A stretch of DNA of 64,000 bases from Pedobacter sp. PACM 27299 (GTDB lineage Bacteria; Bacteroidota; Bacteroidia; Sphingobacteriales; Sphingobacteriaceae): positions 1,550,001 through 1,614,000 of the forward strand of contig NZ_CP012996.1 in NCBI RefSeq assembly GCF_001412655.1, given 5' to 3'. This document shows positions 42,782-50,271 of the stretch, piece by piece. Every line of letters starts with the position of its first letter. Position 1 is the first letter of the stretch. The position numbers and the translations under genes are program-made. The notes beneath the pieces are model-generated. The model ran no database searches and had not been told where the DNA came from. It saw only the letters and a program-made list of their open reading frames with translations.

Positions 42782-42818
42782 TATATTTTGTTTAAATGTT
42801 AAATAATCAATTTTGTAG

Positions 42819-42848
42819 ATTAATACCCTATATCCGAAAAGGTAACCC
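42819..42848 (-). promoter_or_regulatory. Candidate ECF-sigma promoter, GGGTTACC-N14-GTATTAAT
   Basis: On the minus strand GGGTTACC (42848-42841), 14-nt spacer, GTATTAAT (42826-42819), 37 bp before the lipoprotein ATG. The same bipartite element with identical spacing precedes the second lipoprotein and the ECF sigma gene, while the spacers differ between all three. Confidence 0.65.
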
Positions 42849-42987
42849 AGGTAATCCAATTTATTTTTATTTTTTTTCAAACTTTTTTTTCAAGGCCTGA
42901 AATCAGGGAGAAAGTGGTTATTTGGTGATTACTTTCCATTTTACGCCTGGTAATACCTGCTGATTTAGGGCAGCAAAATATAAATGC

Positions 42988-43027
42988 AACAAAAAAGGTG
43001 CTGGAGAAATCCAGCACCTTTTTTGTT
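42988..43027. terminator. Intrinsic terminator
   Basis: 18-bp stem (core AAAAAAGGTGCTGGA and complement) closed by a GAAA tetraloop with flanking T run, 13 bp beyond the stop of lipoprotein copy 2. Confidence 0.85.
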
Positions 43028-43040
43028 TAGCCTTTTGAGC

Positions 43041-43256
43041 TTATTTTTTAGTTACAGTGTCAGTAGCAACAGTAGTAGTTTTTACAGTAGTATCTTTTAC
43101 TGTAGAATCAACAACGTTAGTATCAACTGTAGTAACAACAGCACCTGAATCAGTTAATGTAGTATCAGTTGATTCACCTTTTTTTTCTGATGAACAAGCT
43201 GCTACTGATAAAGTGATTGCTAAAGCTGCAAAGCCTAATTTAAATGCGTTTTTCAT
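43041..43256 (-). CDS. Small Thr/Val-rich lipoprotein, copy 2
   Basis: 71 residues. Same signal peptide and lipobox (LSVAAC) and identical sequence to copy 1 through about residue 56, then TVKTTTVATDTVTKK in place of the Ala/Pro tail. Each copy has its own terminator and its own GGGTTACC-N14-GTATTAAT element, so they are expressed as separate short mRNAs. Function unknown; small abundant lipoproteins under an envelope-stress sigma factor are known in other phyla (for example Lpp-like), which makes an envelope-stabilising or sensing role a reasonable guess. Confidence 0.85.
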   Translation of the reverse strand: MKNAFKLGFAALAITLSVAACSSEKKGESTDTTLTDSGAVVTTVDTNVVDSTVKDTTVKTTTVATDTVTKK

Positions 43257-43292
43257 TATAAGTCTATTTTAAATAATTAATTAATTTTGCAG

Positions 43293-43322
43293 ATTAATAC
43301 CTGAAAGATTAAAAGGTAACCC
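43293..43322 (-). promoter_or_regulatory. Candidate ECF-sigma promoter, GGGTTACC-N14-GTATTAAT
   Basis: On the minus strand GGGTTACC (43322-43315), 14-nt spacer, GTATTAAT (43300-43293), 36 bp before the ATG of lipoprotein copy 2. It lies back to back with the sigma gene's copy, 112 bp apart. Confidence 0.65.
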
Positions 43323-43434
43323 GTTCAATTCAAAAAAAAATAAAATATTTTTATTTGACGAATTTGGATCTGCAGACGTTATGTTAAGGTATTAGGGAAA
43401 GATCAGAAAAAAGTATTTTTTTTTGGTTAACATT

Positions 43435-43464
43435 GGGTTACCATTCACGTATAAATGTATTAAT
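43435..43464 (+). promoter_or_regulatory. Candidate ECF-sigma autoregulatory promoter, GGGTTACC-N14-GTATTAAT
   Basis: GGGTTACC (43435-43442), 14-nt spacer, GTATTAAT (43457-43464), only 2 bp before the GTG start of the sigma gene. The closeness to the start codon is odd for a -10 box: it implies a leaderless message, a downstream non-standard start, or an operator role here. Confidence 0.6.
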
Positions 43465-43466
43465 TG

Positions 43467-44033
43467 GTGAGTAATAAGTTAAGCAGTTCAGTTCCAACAG
43501 ATAGAGAGGTAGTTTTAGGGATACTAAATGACTCGGAAGATACGCTAAATAAACTGTACACCGGATATTTTCCGATGGTATTGCAGTTTATCCTGAATAA
43601 TAACGGTGATGAGGATGATGCAAAAGACGTGTATCAGGAAGGAATCATCGTATTATACAATAAAATAAAGGGCGGAAATTTTGAATTGAGCAGTAAACTA
43701 AAGACCTATATATACTCAGTTTGCAGAAGGATTTGGTTGAAGAAACTTTCCCAGGAAAGCCGGAAAACCAATAACATCTCGGATTTTGAGGATATCATGG
43801 CAGTAGAGGTAGATTTGGAGCAGCATGAAGAAAAAGATCAGCAGTTTGATAAAATGAACGATGCACTTCTTCATCTTGGTGAACCTTGCAAGACCATTAT
43901 TCAGGATTTTTACATCAACGGTCTGTCTATGCAGGACATTTGTGAGAAATTTGGCTATACCAATACGGATAATGCCAAAACTCAAAAATATAAATGCTTA
44001 CAAAGGCTGAAGAAATTGTTTTTTCAAGTTTAA
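43467..44033 (+). CDS. ECF-type RNA polymerase sigma factor
   Basis: 188 residues, sigma-70 family group 4. Region 2 (YTGYFPMVLQFILNNNGDED to YIYSVCRRIWLKKL, about 29-95) and region 4 (PCKTIIQDFYINGLSMQDICEKFGYTNTDNAKTQKYKCLQRL, about 135-185) are present; no region 3. There is no ATG: the frame is closed by TAA at 43461, leaving TTG 43464 or GTG 43467 as the only usable starts before region 2. It is followed 7 nt later by the membrane anti-sigma/protease gene, a pairing typical of ECF sigma factors and their regulators. Confidence 0.9.
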   Translation: MSNKLSSSVPTDREVVLGILNDSEDTLNKLYTGYFPMVLQFILNNNGDEDDAKDVYQEGIIVLYNKIKGGNFELSSKLKTYIYSVCRRIWLKKLSQESRKTNNISDFEDIMAVEVDLEQHEEKDQQFDKMNDALLHLGEPCKTIIQDFYINGLSMQDICEKFGYTNTDNAKTQKYKCLQRLKKLFFQV

Positions 44034-44040
44034 AGGTGAT

Positions 44041-45129
44041 ATGAGAAACGAGATTGAGTTAGAGGGTATAATTGAAGATTATTTAAATGGTAAGCTTTCT
44101 GAGACAGAAAGAGTAGCTTTTGAGCAGCTTCGCAAGAACGATCCAACGGTGGATCATAAAGTAGTTGCGCATAAAGTTTTTCTGGATTCTTTAGGAGAGT
44201 ATGCCAATAAAATGGATTTAAAAGCGAAAATGGATCGCGCCCATGCAGAGATTGATGTGGAGAGCTTAACAGAAGCGTTAAGACCTCATCCTTCCCGTAT
44301 CATCAACTTATGGAGAAAAAATAAAGCAGCGATCGCCGTTGCCGCCTCTTTCATCCTTTTAACAATTGTGACCGTTTATTCTATCCAGCAAAACACCAAA
44401 CAGATTGGTAGTGTTGAACTGGTCAGCAGAGAATTAACGAAAATTAAAAATTCTCAAAGCAGCCTGATCAGGATCATCAATTCTAAAAATACACCTAAAA
44501 ATGTGAAACCTGCTAATTTTGGAGGAACAGGCTTTGCATTAACCGCCAACGGTTACTTACTGACCAATCTGCATGTAGTAGATGGTGCTGATTCTGTATA
44601 TGTTCAGGATAGTAAAGGTGATTCTTATAAAGCTAAAGTAGTCAGAACAGATTCTCAGTACGATTTGGCCATTCTAAAAATTACAGATCGTTCATTCAGC
44701 TCGCTTTCTAACCTTCCTTACCGATTGAAACAAAGCGGAATAGGGATGGGGGATGTGGTGTATACTTTAGGGTTCCCTAAAGATGATGCCGTATTTGGCG
44801 AAGGTTATGTGAGCTCAAAAACAGGTTATAATGGAGATACGACACAATATCAGGTAGCAATTCCTGTAAACCCGGGAAATAGCGGTGGTCCTTTATTAGA
44901 CCATCAGGGAAACATCATCGGTGTCATCTCTGCGAAAGAGAAACAAGTAGATGGTGCAACGTTTGCGATTAAATCAAAATATATTCAAGAGGCTTTAAAC
45001 TCTATTCCTAATGATTCTTTAGGTAAAAAAGTAGCCTTCAATAAAAGAAATTCTTTGCAAGGCCTGAGCAGAAATAAACAGGTGCAGAAAATACAGGATT
45101 ATGTGTTCATGATCAAAGTATACAAATAG
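44041..45129 (+). CDS. Membrane-anchored trypsin-like (HtrA-type) protease with anti-sigma-like N-terminus
   Basis: 362 residues. The cytoplasmic part (1-94) begins IIEDYLNGKLSETERVAFEQ, the helical opening common to Bacteroidota anti-sigma factors. A single membrane helix follows (about 96-115, AAIAVAASFILLTIVTVYSI). The periplasmic part is an S1C serine protease with a complete triad: LTNLHVV (H178), YDLAILKI (D208) and PGNSGGPL (S281). No PDZ domain is present, unlike DegP or DegS. Its position 7 nt after an ECF sigma gene suggests that it binds and restrains the sigma factor inside while its protease domain senses or cleaves outside. That coupling is inferred. A terminator follows. Confidence 0.88.
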   Translation: MRNEIELEGIIEDYLNGKLSETERVAFEQLRKNDPTVDHKVVAHKVFLDSLGEYANKMDLKAKMDRAHAEIDVESLTEALRPHPSRIINLWRKNKAAIAVAASFILLTIVTVYSIQQNTKQIGSVELVSRELTKIKNSQSSLIRIINSKNTPKNVKPANFGGTGFALTANGYLLTNLHVVDGADSVYVQDSKGDSYKAKVVRTDSQYDLAILKITDRSFSSLSNLPYRLKQSGIGMGDVVYTLGFPKDDAVFGEGYVSSKTGYNGDTTQYQVAIPVNPGNSGGPLLDHQGNIIGVISAKEKQVDGATFAIKSKYIQEALNSIPNDSLGKKVAFNKRNSLQGLSRNKQVQKIQDYVFMIKVYK

Positions 45130-45150
45130 AATTCTATTTTAAATGATTGT

Positions 45151-45190
45151 AAGACCCTACAGCTGATCTCGCTGTAGGGTCTTCTTTTTT
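45151..45190 (+). terminator. Intrinsic terminator
   Basis: 13-bp perfect stem (AAGACCCTACAGC / GCTGTAGGGTCTT, 7-nt loop) followed by CTTTTTT, closing the sigma-protease operon. Confidence 0.9.
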
Positions 45191-45274
45191 AAGCCATTTT
45201 TCCTGAGTTCTTTCTTAAAAATTCCTAGTTTTATATTAAAGCGGATTTAATAACGAAGACCTAATTGTAAAAGC

Positions 45275-46222
45275 ATGGATTTTGGAAAGGTTACCACAGA
45301 TGAACTTCAAAGAATAGATTTTAGCCTGCCAGCTGATGGCGAGCAAACTGCGCTGACTTTATCCGGTAAACCTGCAGCAAAAACACCAGCTTTTTATGTG
45401 GGCTGCGCGAAATGGGGTAGAAAAGAATGGGTAAATATGATCTATCCCCCAAAGACTAAAGAGGCCAATTTTTTGGATGAATATGTGAAGCATTTTAATG
45501 CAATCGAACTAAATGCTGTTTTCTATAGTCTGCCAAAGCCGGAGCAAATCAGGAAATGGAAAGAAAAGGCAGCCCTGAATTCCAAGAATGGGTTTCTTTT
45601 CTGTCCGAAGTTTTCTCAGTCCATTACTCATATGAAAAGGCTAAAGGGCGCAGAAGAAGTCACGGATGTATTCCTCTCTGGTATCTCGGAATTCGGCGAA
45701 TACCTCGGGCCCTGTTTTCTCCAGATGGGAGATAATTTTGGACCAAAAAACAAAGATGTTTTAACCTCCTATCTCGAATCCCTGCCCGCAGATTTATCCA
45801 TGTTTGTAGAACTTAGAAATCCGGAATGGTTTTCGCAGGAAAGCAATAGGAAACCGCTTTTTGAAGGGTTAGCCAGGTTAAATAAAGGAGCTGCCATTAC
45901 TGATGCTAGCGGCAGAAGGGACGTGATCCATATGGAACTAACCATTCCCGAAGTATTCATCCGCTTTGTAGGGAATGGCGCGGAGTTTAAAGCCTCAGAT
46001 GAAGCCCGAATTGATGAATGGGTGAAACGCATTAAAATATGGCTGGACCTTGGATTGGAGAAGGTTTATTTCTTTTTACACCAGCACGATGAAAAGGATA
46101 CCCCAATTATTGCCAATTATACGATTAAAGCATTTAATAAGCATTTGGGCAGTAAGATTCCGGAAATCAATTTCCTTGGCGGGAAAGATGGAGAAATTAC
46201 AAAAGACCCACAATTATTCTAA
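45275..46222 (+). CDS. DUF72 domain protein
   Basis: 315 residues, TIM-barrel-like DUF72 (YecE) family of unknown function. Characteristic blocks are FYVGCAKWGRKEW at the start of the domain (about 40-52), HFNAIELNAVFYSLPKPEQI, LFCPKFSQSITH, VELRNPEWF and VYFFLHQHDEKDTP. The first ~38 residues (KVTTDELQRIDFSLP) are an extension before the domain. No export signal. No exact promoter seen upstream; the peroxiredoxin gene 53 bp downstream has its own. Confidence 0.9.
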   Translation: MDFGKVTTDELQRIDFSLPADGEQTALTLSGKPAAKTPAFYVGCAKWGRKEWVNMIYPPKTKEANFLDEYVKHFNAIELNAVFYSLPKPEQIRKWKEKAALNSKNGFLFCPKFSQSITHMKRLKGAEEVTDVFLSGISEFGEYLGPCFLQMGDNFGPKNKDVLTSYLESLPADLSMFVELRNPEWFSQESNRKPLFEGLARLNKGAAITDASGRRDVIHMELTIPEVFIRFVGNGAEFKASDEARIDEWVKRIKIWLDLGLEKVYFFLHQHDEKDTPIIANYTIKAFNKHLGSKIPEINFLGGKDGEITKDPQLF

Positions 46223-46231
46223 AAAGTATAC

Positions 46232-46239
46232 TAAATTTG
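46232..46239 (+). promoter_or_regulatory. -7 promoter element TAAATTTG
   Basis: Exact TAnnTTTG match 36 bp upstream of the peroxiredoxin ATG. Confidence 0.6.
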
Positions 46240-46275
46240 TAGATATTATAATTTATACCCTAAAACCACACAATT

Positions 46276-46911
46276 ATGAGTTTAAGAATAGGGGACGTAG
46301 CGCCCAACTTTAAAGCAGAAACTTCTATCGGGAACATCGATTTTTATGAATTCTTAGGAGATAGCTGGGGTGTTTTATTCTCTCATCCGGCGGATTATAC
46401 TCCGGTATGTACCACTGAACTTGGTCGTACCGCTTCTCTAAAAGGTGAATTCGAAAAAAGAAATGTAAAAGTACTGGCCTTAAGCGTAGATTCAGCAGAA
46501 TCACATAAAGGATGGATCAAGGATATCAATGAAACACAAAATACCAATGTAGAGTTCCCAATCATTGCGGATGAAGATAAAAAGATCGCAGATCTTTATG
46601 ATATGATCCACCCAAATGCTTCGGAAACTTTAACTGTACGCTCTTTATTTGTGATTTCGCCAGATAAAAAAGTGAAATTAATGTTGACTTACCCAGCTTC
46701 TACCGGAAGAAATTTTGATGAAGTATTGAGGGTAATTGATTCTTTACAGCTGACCGCTAAATATAGTGTTGCTACGCCAGCAGATTGGAAAGATGGTGAT
46801 GATGTAGTCGTCATGAACAGCATCAAAACTGAAGATATTCCTGCAAAATTCCCAAAAGGACATAGAGAAATTAAACCTTATTTAAGAATGACACCACAGC
46901 CAAATAAATAG
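46276..46911 (+). CDS. Peroxiredoxin, Prx6 (1-Cys) type
   Basis: 211 residues, the length of Prx6-group enzymes. Peroxidatic cysteine in HPADYTPVCTTELGRTA (C45); the Prx6 C-terminal extension (DWKDGDDVVVMNSIKTEDIP, then YLRMTPQP) is present, and no resolving Cys is seen in it. It reduces hydrogen peroxide and organic peroxides in the cytoplasm. Single gene with its own promoter and terminator. Confidence 0.95.
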   Translation: MSLRIGDVAPNFKAETSIGNIDFYEFLGDSWGVLFSHPADYTPVCTTELGRTASLKGEFEKRNVKVLALSVDSAESHKGWIKDINETQNTNVEFPIIADEDKKIADLYDMIHPNASETLTVRSLFVISPDKKVKLMLTYPASTGRNFDEVLRVIDSLQLTAKYSVATPADWKDGDDVVVMNSIKTEDIPAKFPKGHREIKPYLRMTPQPNK

Positions 46912-46942
46912 CTGTTCGTTAATTCCTATCTGGTTATTTGAT

Positions 46943-46983
46943 GAAAACTCCCCAAAAATCGTCTGGATTTTTGGGGAGTTTTC
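46943..46983. terminator. Intrinsic terminator, bidirectional
   Basis: 18-bp perfect stem (core ACTCCCCAAAAATC / GATTTTTGGGGAGT, 5-nt loop) with AT-rich flanks, between the convergent peroxiredoxin and GT117 genes. Confidence 0.85.
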
Positions 46984-47024
46984 TATTTTACTCGTATGGA
47001 TTTGTTTAGAAAGCTGGGGAGCAA

Positions 47025-50000
47025 TTAGCCGATGGACCTCGTAAATAGGCTTTCATAATGATTGTATTTTGTTTTAAGTTCCTTGCTGAGCTCCAGCTGC
47101 TGGTGGTCCCTGCTCATCTCCTCCAATCCATTGATGATAGATAAGCCCACCTGTATATCTCTTAAGCGCCTTCTTTGCTGTTCCGGTTCCAGCGAAGAGA
47201 TATATTGCAGTTCCAGATCTAAAAAGGAAAGCGTTTGTTTAGCCATCAAACTTGCCTGCTGTACATCTTTTAGTTCATAAAAAATTCTGATGGTATTGAA
47301 CCTGTTGATGGTATCCTGGATAGTATAAGTTTTCAGAGGCAGATCTTTAGCGCTTTTTTTCATGACTGCCATTGCCTGCTCAGGTTTAGCTGCCAAAATC
47401 AGGTTAGTAGCCAATGTATTGTGAAAAGTCCAGGTAGTTTCTGCAATGGATCTGCTTTCAATATCCAGGTATTTTGCAGTTTTGAAGCCAGAAAAGTTCA
47501 TTTTATTCATCACATTGTCGTACATCACTGCTGTATTGGTCACCTGTGATTTATCGCGTTCATCTTTAGGGTCTGTTTTTAATGGCAATAAACGGTAAGC
47601 ATAACCTTCTAAATACAGGTATTTTTCTAAGCCAATATAGGTATCCGGAGATACGGAAGTGGCGAAATATATCGGTCTTTCCCAGTTGTTGTTTACCAGA
47701 ATATCGTACATCGCCAGATCCGCTTTACCGATAAAGCTTTTATCAACCTTCCATTCCATTTGAGCGGTAACTTTGTCTTTATCTGCTGATTTAATGGTGT
47801 TTGTTTTGACCAGCTGATCAGCATCAATACTCATTTTAAGTTGCTTAGTCGGCAGGATATTTTCAAAAGATCCATCACTCATCTGTAATTTATCCTCCTT
47901 ATTGTCGGAAGTAAGTACGGTTAACAGTTCTTTTAATTCCACACTATCGGTGATGCCGTAATCCACATAAGGAATATAATCACGTACGCCTTGCTGGTAT
48001 TTCTCAGGAGCCATCGCAATAGGCAGTGCGGCAGATTTGTTCTGCGGTCTTTTCAATTGATTGATGAAATCGCCATCGCTTAAGAATTGAATGCAAATCA
48101 CGCGAACATCGGTTCTGATGCCTTCCACCTCTTGTGCATACCATAATGGATAGGTATCGTTATCTGCATTGGTAAATAAAATCGCGTTTGGCGCACAGGA
48201 ATTCAGGTAGTTTGCCGCCCAGTCTCTTGCTGTAGTTTTGCCGGAACGGTCATGATCATCCCAGCCCTGTACTGCCATTAAAGTAGGCGCAATCAATAAT
48301 CCGGCCAGCGCGGCAACCATCAGACTCATTTTTTGAGGTACAAAGCGTGACAGTAATTCTTTGATCGCCAATACGCCGAAACCTATAAAGATGCAGAAGG
48401 CATAGAAAGAGCCGACATACGTATAATCACGCTCTCTTGGCTGCAATGGATCCTGATTTAAATAGAGAATGATGGCCAGGCCTGTGAAAAAGAATAGCGT
48501 CCCAATGACTAAGGTCGCTGGTTTGTTTTTTTTATAAAGAAAGAGCAATCCAGCCATTCCCAATAGGAAAGGTAAGCCAAAGAGCACATTGTGGCCTTTA
48601 TTTTCTTGTATAGATGGAGGAAGTTTTGCTTGTGAACCAAGTCTGATGGCATCTAAGGGCTTAATTCCAGAAAGCCAGTTGCCATCTTCCAGATTACCAT
48701 GCCCCTGAATGTCGTTTTGGCGGCCAACAAAGTTCCAGAAGAAATAACGCATATACATGAAACCTACCTGATAAGAACTGAAAAAACTAAGGTTGTCGGC
48801 CATGGTTGGAGATTGCCCTTTTTCCATTCCCATCCATTGCTGGTAGAAATTTTCATGGTTGGGTTTTCCACTGTACATCCTTGGGAAAAGCATGTTTTTG
48901 TCGTATTCAACTTTAAAGGATTTTCCCGATTCCTCATATTTAGAGCTGCCTTTACGGTATTGTGTGCCGTTTTCTTTAAAGTCGGTTTGCTTGGCATCAA
49001 ATGTTTTTCCGTACAGTAATGGGGTTTCACCATAATTGGTACGGCCGAGGTAACTGTATAGGGAAAATGGGTTGTCGGGATTAGAGAGGTTGATACTTGG
49101 CTTGGCATTCGCCCGGATTAAGATAATGAAATAGGAACTGAAGCCGAAAATAATAAAGGCCAGACAAAGTAAACTCAGGTTTAAATGATGATTACGATGT
49201 TGGATGGAGTAATAAATGCCGTAACTGATCGAACCGATCAATAGTAAAATAAAGGCTATAGCGCCATAACCGAAACTAAATCCTAGCGTGTTGACAAAGA
49301 AAAGATCGAATTTAGCAGCGATCAGGACCAGGTACTGCACAATCACAATTTGTACAAAGCCTACAATCAGACAGGCAATAGCAAAGGCTTTTAATGTGCC
49401 AAACCAGCTGACTTTTTTTGTGGTTTTGAAATAATAAACCAATACAATGGCAGGAATGGTCAGTAAACTTAATAAGTGTGCACCGATGGATAAGCCCACA
49501 AGAAAAGAAATGAAAATCAACCAGCGGTTGTCCATGCTTTTTTCCCATTTCAATATCGCCCAGAATACGATGGCTGTGAAGAGGGTAGATAAGGCATATA
49601 CCTCGGATTCTACCGCTGAAAACCAAAACGTATCGGAAAAAGTATAGGCTAAAGCGCCTACAACGCCAGCCGCAATCACGCCAAGCATTTCCAGTTTGGT
49701 TTTTTCTTTGGAATATAGTTTGGAGGCCATCGCGGTGATGGTCCAGTAAAGGAACATAATGGTGGCTCCACTGAATAGTACCGAGCTGAAATTTACCCAA
49801 TAAGCGATTTTGGCAGTGTCGCCCATGGCGAGTAAGGAGAATAATTTGCCGATCATTAAGAACAATGGGGCTCCGGGTTGGTGGCCTACTTGAATTTTAG
49901 CACTGGCTGCGATGAACTCTCCACAATCCCAGAAACTGACGGTCGGTTCCATCGTCAGCCAATACACAAGGCTTGCAATTCCAAAAAGGAGAAAGCCTAC

Positions 50001-50030
50001 CAGGTTGTTGATGCGGCAATAATTTTTCAT
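47025..50030 (-). CDS. DUF2723 / GT117-type membrane glycosyltransferase-like protein
   Basis: 1001 residues. The N-terminal ~600 residues hold a dozen or so membrane helices of a GT-C-like fold, opening with the family's signature VSFWDCGEFIAASAKIQVGH (about 31-50), where Asp-Glu correspond to the catalytic acidic motif in GT-C enzymes. The C-terminal ~350 residues are soluble, with tetratricopeptide-like helices near the end (ILAAKPEQAMAVMKKSAKDL). The family is listed as GT117 in CAZy; its members are thought to use lipid-linked sugar donors and modify proteins or lipids, but the acceptor here is unknown. Single gene. Confidence 0.9.
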   Translation of the reverse strand: MKNYCRINNLVGFLLFGIASLVYWLTMEPTVSFWDCGEFIAASAKIQVGHQPGAPLFLMIGKLFSLLAMGDTAKIAYWVNFSSVLFSGATIMFLYWTITAMASKLYSKEKTKLEMLGVIAAGVVGALAYTFSDTFWFSAVESEVYALSTLFTAIVFWAILKWEKSMDNRWLIFISFLVGLSIGAHLLSLLTIPAIVLVYYFKTTKKVSWFGTLKAFAIACLIVGFVQIVIVQYLVLIAAKFDLFFVNTLGFSFGYGAIAFILLLIGSISYGIYYSIQHRNHHLNLSLLCLAFIIFGFSSYFIILIRANAKPSINLSNPDNPFSLYSYLGRTNYGETPLLYGKTFDAKQTDFKENGTQYRKGSSKYEESGKSFKVEYDKNMLFPRMYSGKPNHENFYQQWMGMEKGQSPTMADNLSFFSSYQVGFMYMRYFFWNFVGRQNDIQGHGNLEDGNWLSGIKPLDAIRLGSQAKLPPSIQENKGHNVLFGLPFLLGMAGLLFLYKKNKPATLVIGTLFFFTGLAIILYLNQDPLQPRERDYTYVGSFYAFCIFIGFGVLAIKELLSRFVPQKMSLMVAALAGLLIAPTLMAVQGWDDHDRSGKTTARDWAANYLNSCAPNAILFTNADNDTYPLWYAQEVEGIRTDVRVICIQFLSDGDFINQLKRPQNKSAALPIAMAPEKYQQGVRDYIPYVDYGITDSVELKELLTVLTSDNKEDKLQMSDGSFENILPTKQLKMSIDADQLVKTNTIKSADKDKVTAQMEWKVDKSFIGKADLAMYDILVNNNWERPIYFATSVSPDTYIGLEKYLYLEGYAYRLLPLKTDPKDERDKSQVTNTAVMYDNVMNKMNFSGFKTAKYLDIESRSIAETTWTFHNTLATNLILAAKPEQAMAVMKKSAKDLPLKTYTIQDTINRFNTIRIFYELKDVQQASLMAKQTLSFLDLELQYISSLEPEQQRRRLRDIQVGLSIINGLEEMSRDHQQLELSKELKTKYNHYESLFTRSIG

Positions 50031-50096
50031 GATGTGAGGTTTAATTTATGGTTAATCAAAAATAACCAAATCATTAAAGGATAGTCATTTAGAATT

Positions 50097-50122
50097 GTTA
50101 AAGTATGTTAAAGAATGTTAAA
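50097..50122. repeat. Three GTTAAA units in 10-bp phase
   Basis: GTTAAA occurs at 50097, 50107 and 50117, exactly one helical turn apart, 67-92 bp upstream of the GT117 start (reading TTTAAC on its strand). Possible regulator site or UP-like element. The remainder of the 241-bp spacer 50031-50271 shows nothing clear. Confidence 0.4.
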
Positions 50123-50271
50123 TTTTGTCGGATGATGTGGAGCAAGGAACCGGTGATCATCAACAAGAAAGAGCTCATGTTGGGAAAGTAATAAATGATT
50201 TAGAAGAAGAAATGGGGAGTATTAAGAAGAGAAATAGGGGTGTATTAAGAAAGGAGATGGAGAAATTGCCT

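Noticed and set aside
42569..43256. Tandem near-identical genes considered as an insertion element or phage module
   Set aside because: No transposase, no target duplication, and each copy has its own ordinary promoter motif and terminator. Gene duplication explains it.
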